Of a stretch of DNA of 64,000 nucleotides, positions 1-9,174 are shown in pieces. Numbering within the stretch: position 1 is the first letter of the stretch; each line of letters starts with the position of its first letter. The stretch lies in the NCBI GenBank assembly GCA_963804825.1, contig CAWDRV010000006.1:558001-622000 (forward strand). Reading direction: 5' to 3'. The DNA is from JBKQVT01 sp963804825. GTDB taxonomy: Bacteria > Planctomycetota > Planctomycetia > Pirellulales > Thermoguttaceae. Position numbers and translations under genes: made by a program. The notes beneath the pieces are model-generated. The model saw only the letters and a list, made by a program, of their open reading frames with translations, did no database searches and was not told the DNA's origin.

Positions 1-1935
1 GGGCGGACCGCGGCCGCCCATCGGCTGGTCGAGCGTCTGAAAGTGCTCCGCGAGGGTGAGCCGGCGGATGAAGCAGGGGAGGCGGGCGAGGGCGAGTGGC
101 TCTGCCAGGCCTGCGGACTTCCCATCCCGCCGGAGAGCCATCTCTGTTCGGCGTGTGCCGCGGCGGCGGCGACGCGGCCGGCGCGGTCGCTGTTTCGGCT
201 GGCGCCGTTCGCCCGCGCGCGGCTGGGCGTGATTGCGCTGGGCTTTGTCTTGAGCCTGGCGGCCACGGCGGCCAGCCTGGTTCCGATTTACCTCCAGAAG
301 CCCATCATTGACAAGATCGTGGCCCCGTTGCTCAAGGGGGAGCGGCATTTCCAGCTCATGCCCTGGTATTTGTCCGCGATGGCGGGGGCGGCGATTCTGA
401 CTTTCCTGTTGGCCTGGGGACGCAACTACGTCCTGGCTTGGGTCAGCGAACGGATCGCCGCCGACCTGCGCAACACCACGTATACGCATTTGCAGCGGCT
501 CTCGCTGGAGTTTTTCGGCGGAAAACGCACCGGCGACTTGATCTCGCGCGTGAGCGCGGACACGGAAAGAATCAACATCTTCCTCTCCGTCAATCTGCTC
601 GATTTCGCCAACGACGTGCTCATGATTTTGATGACGGCGGCCATCATGTTGAGCTATGATCTGCGGCTGGCCCTGGTCACGCTCTGCCCGCTGCCGTTGA
701 TCGCCTGGCTGGTCCAACGGGCGCGGAAGAGGTTGCGGGGTGGATTTCAATTGGGGAGCCGGGCCTGGGGACACATGACCAGCGTGCTGGCCGATTCCAT
801 TCCCGGCATCCGCGTGGTCAAGGCGTTCGCCCAGGAACAGCGCGAAATCGACCGGTTCCACCAGGCCAACGACCGCGTGCTCTCGGCCGCCGACCGCGTG
901 AATCGCATCTGGTCGTTCTTCAGCCCGGTGGTCCAACTGCTCGACGAATTCGGCCTGCTGGTGATCTGGGTTTTTGCCGTGTGGCAAATCTCTCGGGGAA
1001 GGAACATCACCGTCGGCGCCCTGGTGATGTTCGTGAGCTATGCCCGGGGGTTCTATGGGCGGCTGGAAACGATGAGCCGCATCGTGTCGGCGGTGCAGCG
1101 GGCGGCGGCCGCCACGCAGCGGGTCTTCGGCATCCTCGACCGCCAGGCCACCGTCCCCGAGCCGCTCCATCCCGTTCACCCCGCCGCGCTGCAAGGCCAA
1201 ATCGAACTCCGCGACGTCGGCTTCCGCTACGGCAATCGCACGGTCGTCGAGGGGATCAACCTGGTCATCCGGCCGGGCGAGATGATCGGCCTGGTCGGCC
1301 CCAGCGGGGCGGGCAAGACCACGCTGGTCAACCTGGTCTGCCGCTTCTACGACGTGGCCGACGGCGCCGTGCTGATCGACGGCACCGACGTCCGGGCGTT
1401 TCCCATCGAGGAATATCGCCGGAACATCGGGCTGGTGCTCCAGGAGCCGTTCTTGTTTTACGGCACGATTGCGGAGAACATCGCCTACGGCCGGCCCGAC
1501 GCCGGACGCGAGGAGATCATCGCCGCCGCCCGCGCGGCCCGCGCCCACGAATTCATCCTCCGCCTCCCCGATGGTTACGATTCGCTCGTGGGCGAACGCG
1601 GCCAAACCCTCTCCGGCGGCGAGCGGCAGCGCATCAGCATCGCCCGGGCGATCCTGATCGACCCCTGCCTGCTGATCCTCGACGAGGCCACCTCGTCGGT
1701 CGATACGGAAACGGAACGCGAAATCCAGGTGGCCCTGGAAAACCTGATCCGCGGACGCACCACCATCGCCATCGCCCATCGCCTGAGCACGCTCAGCCGC
1801 GCCGACCGGCTGGTGGTCCTGGAGCGGGGGCGGATTACCGAGATCGGGCCGCACGACGAACTGCTGCGGGCCGGCCGCACCTATGCCCGGCTGTATCGGG
1901 CCCAGTCCGTCACGGCCAAGGAGCGCAAGGCATGA
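1..1935 (+). CDS. ABC exporter (fused permease/ATPase), cyanophycin-associated type, 5'-truncated by window edge
   Basis: This is a half-size ABC exporter: a six-helix permease domain followed by an ATPase. The frame is open from base 1 and its first codons look like protein, so the true start lies outside the window; a GTG at 43 is the first internal start. Counting from 43, a zinc ribbon (CQAC at about 21-24, CSAC at about 35-38) precedes the membrane domain. The ATPase has Walker A GPSGAGKTT near 417, signature LSGGERQR near 522 and Walker B LLILDEATSS near 542. The stop overlaps the ATG of the DUF1854 gene (ATGA). That pairing is known for the 'cyanophycin metabolism-associated' ABC exporters, so the substrate may be cyanophycin or a derived peptide. 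The substrate is inferred from the pairing only; no cyanophycin synthetase is visible here. Confidence 0.9.
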   Translation, partial: GRTAAAHRLVERLKVLREGEPADEAGEAGEGEWLCQACGLPIPPESHLCSACAAAAATRPARSLFRLAPFARARLGVIALGFVLSLAATAASLVPIYLQKPIIDKIVAPLLKGERHFQLMPWYLSAMAGAAILTFLLAWGRNYVLAWVSERIAADLRNTTYTHLQRLSLEFFGGKRTGDLISRVSADTERINIFLSVNLLDFANDVLMILMTAAIMLSYDLRLALVTLCPLPLIAWLVQRARKRLRGGFQLGSRAWGHMTSVLADSIPGIRVVKAFAQEQREIDRFHQANDRVLSAADRVNRIWSFFSPVVQLLDEFGLLVIWVFAVWQISRGRNITVGALVMFVSYARGFYGRLETMSRIVSAVQRAAAATQRVFGILDRQATVPEPLHPVHPAALQGQIELRDVGFRYGNRTVVEGINLVIRPGEMIGLVGPSGAGKTTLVNLVCRFYDVADGAVLIDGTDVRAFPIEEYRRNIGLVLQEPFLFYGTIAENIAYGRPDAGREEIIAAARAARAHEFILRLPDGYDSLVGERGQTLSGGERQRISIARAILIDPCLLILDEATSSVDTETEREIQVALENLIRGRTTIAIAHRLSTLSRADRLVVLERGRITEIGPHDELLRAGRTYARLYRAQSVTAKERKA

Positions 1936-2417
1936 GCGCCAACCGCCCGCCGGCCAAACACGATTTCACCCTCGAACCCGACGCCTGGGGACAATTGGTG
2001 CTCGTCGACGGCGCCGGACAGCGGTCCGTCGGCGTGGCGCCGATGCGGGCCTTCCCCGTCTCCGATCCCGATCACTGGATCTCGATTTGCGACGCCGCCG
2101 GACACGAGATCGTTTGCATCGTGAACTGGAGCGAAGTGACGCCCGAGGTCCGGGCGATCCTGGAAGAAGAACTGTCGCGCCGGGAACTCATCCCGGTGAT
2201 CACGCGAATCCTGTCGGCCACGACCGAAGAGCCGTCGCAATGGACGGTGGAAACAGACCGCGGGCCGAGCACCTTCCAGATCAACAGTGAAGAAGACGTC
2301 CGCCGCCTGGAGCCGCACCAGGCTTCGATTCTCGATTCGCACGGAGTCCGCTACCTGATCCGGGACGTTCGCCGGTTGGATGCGACCAGCCGGCGCATCC
2401 TCGATCATTTCTTGTAA
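1932..2417 (+). CDS. DUF1854 family protein, partner of the ABC exporter
   Basis: A 161-residue soluble protein with no signal peptide or membrane segment. Its start overlaps the stop of the upstream exporter by four bases, so the two are translationally coupled. Family-typical features are the central FPVSDPDHWISI-like segment, an EEEL motif after a VNWSEVTPEVR stretch, and a C-terminal YLIRDVRRLD segment. DUF1854 proteins are found with cyanophycin-linked ABC exporters and have no defined biochemical activity. A regulatory or assembly role for the exporter is inferred from the tight coupling. Nothing follows it in the same direction, so it closes the operon. Confidence 0.85.
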   Translation: MSANRPPAKHDFTLEPDAWGQLVLVDGAGQRSVGVAPMRAFPVSDPDHWISICDAAGHEIVCIVNWSEVTPEVRAILEEELSRRELIPVITRILSATTEEPSQWTVETDRGPSTFQINSEEDVRRLEPHQASILDSHGVRYLIRDVRRLDATSRRILDHFL

Positions 2418-2460
2418 TCGAGGATGCGGCCGGCGGTAAACGCACCAATTCGTATCGAGC

Positions 2461-2518
2461 GGATTTTGGTGGGGCTTGCCGACCACGCTGTGCACGGTGC
2501 CCGCTCGACCCACCCTAC
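2461..2518. repeat. Partial copy of the GTAGGGTGGG-type intergenic repeat
   Basis: This segment resembles the right half of the fuller element at 26010-26108. Both contain a TTGGTGG stretch, then GCACGGTGCCCG, and end in GACCCACCCTAC. It has lost the left terminal inverted repeat. Confidence 0.6.
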
Positions 2519-2539
2519 CGTGGTTTTCCGCAACAGAAA

Positions 2540-2689
2540 CTACTTACCCTTTTCCGGCGTCGCCGGCGTCGTCGAGGTTCCGCTGCTCGCCGCAGTGCCG
2601 CCAGTCGTGCCCTTCGGCGTCTCCTTGGGCTTCTCGCAGCCAACCAGGAAAAAGCTCAAAACCACCAATGCAGCAGCCAATCGCTTCAT
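2540..2689 (-). CDS. Small lipoprotein, 49 residues
   Basis: A short gene read from an ATG at 2689 with AGGAG placed about nine bases upstream. The product starts MKRLAAALVVLSFFLVGC, a positively charged hydrophobic signal ending in a lipobox (LVGC, Cys-18). About 30 residues rich in Thr, Gly, Pro, Lys and Ser follow. It should be lipid-anchored after signal peptidase II cleavage. Small lipoproteins of this build are common in planctomycetes, often beside pseudopilin-like genes, but none is seen here. Function unknown. It lies convergent with the DUF1854 gene and stands alone. Confidence 0.75.
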   Translation of the reverse strand: MKRLAAALVVLSFFLVGCEKPKETPKGTTGGTAASSGTSTTPATPEKGK

Positions 2690-3319
2690 CGCAAAGACTC
2701 CTAATAGTGAAGGAAGTTTCTAACCCTATACGCTCGGGCCGGTTTGTGACTAGATCGGCTCGGTACAGGACACCACTTTGCTGCCGTCGAGGTGGACCGC
2801 ATACCCGACAAAGGGCGTGCGAATACCCCCTTCTGGACAGCTTCGCCAACCGTCGCAAAGCAAGATGATTGCAATGGTGGCAACATATTTAACAGGCGAA
2901 ACTGACATTTTACAAGGAAAGCTGTGCCTTCGACGCAAAACGCCCTTGCATCGCCTGGGAATCCCTATGTTTACGCAGATCGGATTCGCAGTCAAGGGGG
3001 GCGCAAGTTGCTACGCCGAGACCACCCCCGTAGAATTCAGAAAACAAGAGCGAGAACCGCCCAAGCGAGGCGAGGATGGTGGATTAAATTGCGCAGACTA
3101 CCCATTTTACGACGCTTAATACCAGGGTGACGCAATTCGCCGATGGATCGCAGGCGTGGCTTGAAAACAGGGGGCGTGGAATGGAACCGTCTCGGGGGAT
3201 GGCACGTAGAAAAGACAGGGAGTTAGGTGTCGATTCCCTAGCGGTGCTGGCGCCCGTGCCTGCACCCACGACCACGGCAGGCGGAAAACCCGTACGCTCG
3301 GGCAGACTGAGAGACACCA
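2690..3319. other. Intergenic stretch without a supported gene
   Basis: About 630 bases between the divergent lipoprotein and sigma-factor genes. Several short frames cross it, but none has a convincing ribosome site, codon pattern or family signature. It presumably holds the promoters of both genes. A minus-strand fragment reading PEGGIRTPFVGYAVHLDG near 2770-2830 is protein-like but I could not assign it. Confidence 0.5.
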
Positions 3320-4782
3320 ATGGAAGATTATGAGCCGGGTTCGATTCGCACCTATCTCATGCAGATGGGTGACATTCCCTTGTTGAGCCGGCAGGAGGAG
3401 TTGGCGACCGCTCGGCGGATCGAGCGGACGCGCAACCGCTTGCGACGCGGGATTCTCACCTCCGACTACGTCCTGCACATGGCCAAGTCCGCTTTCGAGC
3501 GAGATCTGGCCGGCCAAGTCCGCCTGGACCACCTCGTCGAGTTGTCGAGCAACAACGCGACCAAAAAGCGGCACGTCTTCCGCCTCTTAACGACGAATCT
3601 CCACACGCTTCAGCACCTCGTGGAGCAAGACGTGCGGGACTTCGCCGCGACGATGCGCAAGGGCCGCCGGACCCGCGGACCAGCGACACGCCGCCCAACG
3701 ACGGCTGGCCTCGCGTCGCCGCCGGGCTGCGCGGCTGGTCGAAGAGGTCGGCGTCCGGATGCAGCGGATCCAAGCCAGGCTGACGGCGCTGCGGCAGATC
3801 TCCGATCGGATGAACAACTTGAGAGTCCAACTGGCGGAATCCCGATCCATGCCGGATGGCCGAGGGATCAGCGGCGGCAGCTCCGCAAGGAGCTTCGCCC
3901 CTGATGGGGGTCACGCTGGAAACGCCCGTCCGGCTCGGTCGGCGACTGGCGCACGTCGCCGCGCTGGGCAAGGAGTACGAGGCGGCCCGCCGCGACCTCG
4001 TCGCCGGAAACCTCCGCCTGGTGGTCTCCATCGCCAAACGCTATCGCAACCGCGGCCTGAGCTTCCTGGACCTGATCCAGGAGGGAAACACGGGCCTGAT
4101 GCGGGCGGTCGATAAGTTCGAGTACGCCCGCGGCTTCCGCTTCTCCACCTATGCCACCTGGTGGATTCGCCAGGCCATCAGCCGGGCCATCGCCGACCAG
4201 AGCCGCACGATCCGCGTGCCCGTCCACATGATCGAGAAGATGGGCCGGGTCCGCGATGTCAACCGCGACCTCAGCCAGCGCCACGGCGCCCAGCCCAGCA
4301 TCGAGGAAATGGCCGAAATGACCGGCCTTTCGGTGGACGACACCAAGCGGGCGCTGCGCATGAATCGGCAGCCGCTCTCGCTCGATCAGCCGGTCGGCCA
4401 CCAGGAGGAAAGCTACCTGGGCGACCTGGTCTACGATCATCGCCAGGAAGACCCGCTGGCCGGCATGAACATGGACATGCTGAAGGCGCGGATCGCCGAC
4501 GTGCTGCAAACCCTGGACTACCGCGAACGGGAGATCATCCGGCTGCGTTACGGCCTGACCGACGGCTACACGTACACGCTGCAAGAGATCGGGCGGATCT
4601 TTTCGGTGACCCGCGAGCGGGTGCGTCAGATCGAGGGCGATGCCCTTCGCAAGCTGCAGAATCCCGGTCCCGCGCGGAAGCTGGCCGGTTTTCTGGAACG
4701 GGTGCGTCTTCCGTTGAACCCTCTTTCCGGCGCGGACCTCGAGCAGTATCCTGCCAACGTGGCCGCGGTCGGCAGCGCATAG
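3320..4782 (+). CDS. RpoD-family (sigma-70) sigma factor, interrupted by apparent frameshifts
   Basis: A primary-type sigma factor that directs RNA polymerase to -10/-35 promoters. The N-terminal part has region 1.2 (YLMQMGDIPLLSRQEELA) and a planctomycete-style Arg-rich spacer. The C-terminal part has region 2 (RLVVSIAKRYRNRGLSFLDL, then FSTYATWWIRQAI), region 3, and region 4.2 with a helix-turn-helix (VTRERVRQIEGDALRKL). Between about 3655 and 3910 the homologous reading jumps through three frames: start frame, then AAQRRLASRRRRAARLVEEV from about 3690, then DQRRQLRKEL near 3870-3900, then LMGVTLETPVRL from about 3904. Both ends are intact and conserved, so these are probably sequence errors. 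If they are real, the intact frame 3856-4782 still encodes regions 2 to 4. Confidence 0.85.
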
Positions 4783-4891
4783 TGTTCTGCCGGGCCTCCT
4801 TGGATCAGTGGCGGGGTGGCAACGAGGGCCGATGAGAGACGACAGTTCTGCGCCCTTTTCGGCTGCACCCAGTTCTCTGACCAACCGTCGC

Positions 4892-6187
4892 TCAGCGCGC
4901 TCCCTTACGACTATTGCAGGATCGACACATCAGCCGGGCATTGTCCAGTTGCGTTTTTCCTCCGCGCACGTACGCTTTGATGTGATCCACTGTAAAGTCA
5001 TCCCAGGTTAGCTTTCGCCTGCATCGTGCGCACTTCTGCGTCGCATCCGTGTTCCAGACGATCCGCCTTTGCTCGGGCGAGAACCCTCGCTTGAGGTCCT
5101 TAAACTTAAAAAGTGGGGCGAGCAATCCATGGAGCACCTTTGCACGGCGCTGTCGGGTCGCAGCACTGTCTGTGTCACCCTGAACAGTTAGCAGGTAGTC
5201 GGAATATGGTGCGCGCGGCTTAACAGGCTTCGCCTTGCGCCATTGCTCACGAAGATCATCCACACCCGTAGAGAGCCCACGAAGCAATTCGAACGCCATC
5301 CGGTTTCGTCGTTTGTCTTTCAATACCATCTTTGCATGATTCATTTCCCAGACCAACATGAACAGGGAATAAAACTCGGCGGTGTTGCGAAACCGAGTTT
5401 GTTTCAGGTCGGGAAACATCTTTTTGATTAGGCCAAGAGTAGCCGTGAACTCCCTCACGATTCGCGCGAGCGTGTTACCGTTGATGCTGTCGTTGCCTAT
5501 GGCCCGGTCGAGGGCAGTCTTCTTGTTGATTAGCCCTTCCTGTTTGATAGACATCAAAAGTTCGGAGAACAACTCGGTTCCCTTCATTCGATCAAGTTGG
5601 CCCGGCGACAATATTCGATTGCTTTGAAGATATCGTTCGAATCGCCGAACCAATTTGTCAGCTTCCAGAAGGAAGCGACTGTCGTAGAACTTAGCGTGGC
5701 GCTTCTCCCCTGACGTTAGCCGCTTGCCGGTCGAGTTGATACGAACAAACAGGTCAACTATGTCGCGAAATTCACCGGATACCTCGACGGTCTGAATTTG
5801 GAAGCATTCAAACCGATGCCGTAGATCACTTGCCCACTTTTTGATGTCGCGCCAGTCCCACCAACACATGCCGTCGTTGTCCAAGTTCAGCCTAACGGCA
5901 AATTGCTCTCTCTTGAACCGTCCGATTCCTAGATACATCAAGACCGTTTCCAGTCGCTGCTTGCCGTCGATCACGTCGTAGATCGTCTTTCCCTTTGAGC
6001 TCCGCCGGTAGAGAAAAATGTTGGGAAGCGGATAGTCTGAGGCAATGGATTGAACGAGCCGCCGCCGATCCAATGGAGTCCAGACTGACTTGCGTTGAAA
6101 GCCTGGGTCAAGGTTGACCTGCTTGTTCCGAAACAGCAGTACAATCTCGTTGATGGTCCGCTTGCCATAGTCTGTCTGAATCGCCAT
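4892..6187 (-). CDS. DUF262 domain - HNH endonuclease fusion (GmrSD-like), possible phage defence
   Basis: A 431-residue protein. The N-terminal DUF262/ParB-like domain carries IDGKQR at 73-78, the family's nucleotide-binding signature. The C-terminal HNH module has CARC (386-389), DH (401-402), N416 and CRSCN (421-425), so zinc-binding and catalytic positions are all present. DUF262 plus an HNH-type nuclease is the arrangement of GmrSD/BrxU type IV restriction enzymes that cut modified phage DNA, but this protein is shorter and its HNH is the classical Cys4 form rather than DUF1524. The start at 6187 is chosen for AAAGGA upstream; the 21 codons before it look non-coding. Base composition is clearly lower in GC than the neighbours, pointing to horizontal transfer. 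It stands alone. Confidence 0.8.
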   Translation of the reverse strand: MAIQTDYGKRTINEIVLLFRNKQVNLDPGFQRKSVWTPLDRRRLVQSIASDYPLPNIFLYRRSSKGKTIYDVIDGKQRLETVLMYLGIGRFKREQFAVRLNLDNDGMCWWDWRDIKKWASDLRHRFECFQIQTVEVSGEFRDIVDLFVRINSTGKRLTSGEKRHAKFYDSRFLLEADKLVRRFERYLQSNRILSPGQLDRMKGTELFSELLMSIKQEGLINKKTALDRAIGNDSINGNTLARIVREFTATLGLIKKMFPDLKQTRFRNTAEFYSLFMLVWEMNHAKMVLKDKRRNRMAFELLRGLSTGVDDLREQWRKAKPVKPRAPYSDYLLTVQGDTDSAATRQRRAKVLHGLLAPLFKFKDLKRGFSPEQRRIVWNTDATQKCARCRRKLTWDDFTVDHIKAYVRGGKTQLDNARLMCRSCNSRKGAR

Positions 6188-6923
6188 TGGGTCGTCCTTT
6201 CGAGAACGCGGAAACAAGGCGTCGGCCGACCAGCCGCTTCGCGGTTTCAATCGTCACGGCGATGGCAACATGCTAACACGAATAGATGCCGCCGACCCCC
6301 ACTTTCCTGTGGCACCCATTCTTTTTAGCATAATCACACCGTCCAGCGCCGTCAATCAAGTGCTGCTCAATTGTTACGCCTGATTAGCCGCACGCGAGCG
6401 CAAAAAAAGCGGCGGAACTCCTTTCCATTTCAGCGAGCCTGGACGAGGAGATAGGATAGCCCCGCCCACTTTTCGCAAGAAACAGGCGAGCCCCGGGGCC
6501 TCCACCACCCGGGGCTCGTCCGACCACAGGCTATCCGAGACTCCATGTCCCGCCTACGGAGTCCCAACCGGCAATTCTTCGACAAGCACTTGTTTCTGCA
6601 CCAGCATCGGCCGTCCCTTGAGCAACTACCCGGCCCAACCTCAAGCGCGGATGCGCCGAGGCAGGCTTGACGCTGTTTCACTCTTGTTGGCAAAACATGT
6701 GCCATTGGCGGCGGTTCAAAGCAGCGTGGTTTGGGTACAACAAGATTGCGGCCGCCGAAAAACGGTTGACAACAATGGGTTGCAAAGACTGACCTTTTGC
6801 ACGGGCTGGCAAGACAAATTGGCGCTTTGTGCCCACATCCTATTCACGCACTGCACGATAATTGTGCATTCCGATGCGTTGGATGCTTTTTCGACGTGCA
6901 GAAATCCGGCTTCTTTCGCCATT
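6188..6923. other. Intergenic region with strong RNA-structure potential
   Basis: About 735 bases between the hemY-type gene and the DUF262 gene, both on the minus strand. No frame here has family support. The middle part (6450-6620) is unusually rich in stems. The right end (6700-6900) is AT-richer and featureless to me. Confidence 0.5.
6454..6536. other. Nested stem structure, candidate terminator or small RNA
   Basis: An outer stem pairs GGATAGCC (6454-6461) with GGCTATCC (6529-6536). Inside it, an 11-base-pair perfect stem pairs CGAGCCCCGGG (6487-6497) with CCCGGGGCTCG (6508-6518) around a 10-base loop. A further stem GACTCC/GGAGTC follows immediately. No T-tract follows on either strand, so a simple Rho-independent terminator is not obvious. 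Confidence 0.4.
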
Positions 6924-8362
6924 TTACGGCTGGATGGCCGCGAAACCGGCCAATAACCGCTCGGCCGCCAACTCGCCCGTGTGGATGCAGTCCGGAAGGC
7001 CGACCCCGTGATAGGCGTTGCCCGCAAGCTGAAAATGAGGCAACGCCGCCGCCCGGGCTTCGATGTCGGCCACCAACTGCTTATGGCCGACGTGATACTG
7101 CGGCATGGTCCGCGGCCAGTGGGACAGGTCGCAATAGACCGGCTCGCCCGTAATTCCCAAGAGCTTTGCCGTGTGCCGGACGACCAGCGGGCGGAGTTCC
7201 GTGTCGGGCATTTCCGCCAGTTCGGGCCGTCGCGCCCCGCCCACGAAGACCCGCAATAGGACCTTCCCCTCCGGGGCGCGGTGCGGGTATTTTTGACTGC
7301 TAAAGCTGCACGCCAAAATGGGACTGTTTTCCACCGCCGGGACCACGACCCCCATGCCGTCCAACGGATGGGCAACCTGCCGGCGGTCGAAGCCCAAGGA
7401 GACGATGGCCGTGCCGGAGTGCTCGATTCGGCCCAACTGCCGGGCGAGTTCCTCCTCGACCGGTTCCAGCAGCCGTGCGACCACATAGGAAGGGGCGGCC
7501 AGAATCAAGCCGTCGAATTCAGCCGGCCCGCCAGATGTCGGCTGGGACGTGGAAACTCGCCAAACGTCGCCCCGTCGCTCGATCCGCTCGACCGGCGAGC
7601 GCGGGACACCGAGCCCTCGGGCAAGCGGGCCGCCAGGGCATCGACCAGGCTGCCGAGCCCGTCGCGAAGGGTGACGAACATGCTGTAGCGGGCCCCGCTT
7701 TCGCTGGGGGCGTTGCGGCGGTGTTTCCGCTGTGCCCGCATCGCCCGGATCAAGCTGCCGTGCTGCCGCTCCATGTCGCGGAAGCGGGGGAGCGTGGACT
7801 GGACGCTGAGTTTTTCCATGTCGGCGGCATAGACCGCGCCCACCAGCGGCTCGACCAGCCGGTCGAAGGCCTCGCGTCCGAGCCGTCGGCGGACGAAGGC
7901 GGCCATGCTCTCGTCGGCGTCGTCCGTTTTCGGCCGGATGAAGTATTCCCACGCCGCCCGGAGCTTGCCCAGCGGGCTGAGGATGGGCGTGACGGCCAGC
8001 GGCCACAACCGCGTCGGGGCCATCATCAGGAAGCCGTCCGGCAGGCGATAAAGCCGTCCCCGGCGGACCACGAACGTCCGCCGGAATGCCGGATTGGTCT
8101 GGATCAGTTGATCGCGCAGTCCCAGCCGCCGGCACAGTTCGACGCCCCAGGGGATCGTGGTGATGAAGTTGTCGGCGCTCTGTTCGACTTGGAACCCGTC
8201 GCGATGGACGGTCGATAGCACGCCGCCCAGCCGCGGCCCGGCCTCCAGCAGCGTCAGGCGGCAGTTCGGGGCCAGTTCGATCAGTCGATGGGCGGCGGCC
8301 AGGCCGGCAATGCCCCCGCCGATCACGGCGACGCGTCGGGTGGTCGAGTAAAAAGGGGACAT
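6924..8362 (-). CDS. hemG: Protoporphyrinogen oxidase (HemY/HemG-type FAD enzyme), one apparent frameshift
   Basis: Oxidises protoporphyrinogen IX to protoporphyrin IX, the penultimate step of haem synthesis, using FAD and O2. The N-terminus has the Rossmann dinucleotide motif GGGIAGLAAAHRL, then LTLLEAGPRLGG, a typical FAD-binding start. The middle has LVEPLVGAVYAAD, characteristic of this family. The C-terminus ends with GNAYHGVGLPDCIHTGE, the second FAD contact. The homology runs on after a one-base frame change near 7598, where CGCGCTCG would read correctly as CGCGGCTCG; this looks like a lost G. The ATG at 8362 gives the expected short leader before the Rossmann motif. No other haem genes are nearby. 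Confidence 0.88.
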
Positions 8363-8456
8363 TCTATTACGCCCGCGATTGGGGGACATAGGAGGAAAGG
8401 CGGAAGGCGGAGGGCGGAAGGGGGAAGGAAACGACTTCACAGGGCATGAAGGGTTC

Positions 8457-8690
8457 CTACCGTCCCGCCACCAGGCCGGCGATGGAAAGGTCCTCATCGA
8501 CCAATGGCCAGTGAATTCCGTAACCGCCCGGGGACAATTCGGCGCGACAGCGTTGCTCGGTGGTGGCGGCCGCCAAGATCGGGGAGCAGTTCTCCCAGCG
8601 AACACGGACTTCGCGATCGGGGAGTCGGATCACAAGCTCCTCGACGGTTGCCTCAATCCCGACGGCGGTGACGACTTCAGTTGCCCGCAT
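8457..8690 (-). CDS. DUF2442 domain protein
   Basis: A 77-residue protein. The C-terminus has IHWPLVDEDLSIAGLVAG, the hallmark end of DUF2442. The ATG at 8690 is preferred over an in-frame TTG at 8705 because GGAGG lies eight bases upstream of it. The start lies inside the last codons of the upstream DUF4160 gene (14-base overlap), so the two are co-translated. DUF2442 and DUF4160 proteins commonly occur as such a pair and are suspected toxin-antitoxin-like modules. The DUF2442 member resembles a small sequence-recognition or antitoxin partner. Function is unproven. Confidence 0.82.
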   Translation of the reverse strand: MRATEVVTAVGIEATVEELVIRLPDREVRVRWENCSPILAAATTEQRCRAELSPGGYGIHWPLVDEDLSIAGLVAGR

Positions 8691-8943
8691 GGTCCCTACC
8701 TCCAAAACGACGGTTCCATTCCTCCACGATCACGTCGAAGTGGTCGAAGATAATTTGACGGACTTCTCGCCGCAACCTTGGCGTGAGGTTACATGCCCAC
8801 GCTTCCTCCACATCGAACAATTCGGTGTGCAACCACAGTTTGCACTCGCTGTCGCCCTTCTTCGCATGGACGTGGATCGGCTCGTTGCCTTCGTCGGAAT
8901 AGAAGAACACGCGCCATCCACGAACAAGCAGAATTGTCGGCAT
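8677..8943 (-). CDS. DUF4160 domain protein
   Basis: An 88-residue protein beginning MPTILLVRGWRVFFYSDEGN, followed by EPIHVHAKKGD, the signature of DUF4160. The family is small, soluble and uncharacterised, and often encoded immediately upstream of DUF2442, as here with a 14-base overlap. The conserved His-x-His and nearby charged residues suggest a possible metal or nucleic-acid contact. That is inference. The upstream in-frame extension has no family similarity, so the start at 8943 is used. Confidence 0.82.
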   Translation of the reverse strand: MPTILLVRGWRVFFYSDEGNEPIHVHAKKGDSECKLWLHTELFDVEEAWACNLTPRLRREVRQIIFDHFDVIVEEWNRRFGGRDHAGN

Positions 8944-9174
8944 TGGGAGCCCCAAGCCAGTGTTTGCGTTGCTCCAAGGTAGTCTAGCACCTCTGGGCAT
9001 CGAGGGCAACCGATAGGCTCTGGTGGTAAAAAGGGGCCATTCCACTCTTTGCCGATAAATTGGCGCTTTCCGTATCAAGACTTCGCTATTCTGCCAAGAG
9101 TAGAATGTCCCGTTTCGCCGTCGTCGGGTCGGTTCAGACGGCGTTTTAATCAGCCGGGCGCCGCATCGTAGTTT

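Noticed and set aside
981..2417. Long plus-strand frame crossing the ABC exporter and the DUF1854 gene
   Set aside because: Its first two-thirds is a shadow of the exporter in another frame; only the part from 1932 is the real DUF1854 gene.
2750..2995. Minus-strand frame ending in EGGIRTPFVGYAVHLDG
   Set aside because: The fragment is mildly sulfatase-like, but no sulfatase motif or upstream domain is present and there is no ribosome site, so it is not called as a gene.
3338..3352. GGTTCGATTCGCACC as a tRNA T-arm
   Set aside because: It lies inside the sigma-factor coding region and no cloverleaf can be built around it. No tRNA was found elsewhere.
6430..6705. Minus-strand frame of 91 residues
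   Set aside because: It coincides with the stem-rich region, has no family similarity or ribosome site, and is Arg/Cys-rich as expected from GC-rich non-coding DNA.
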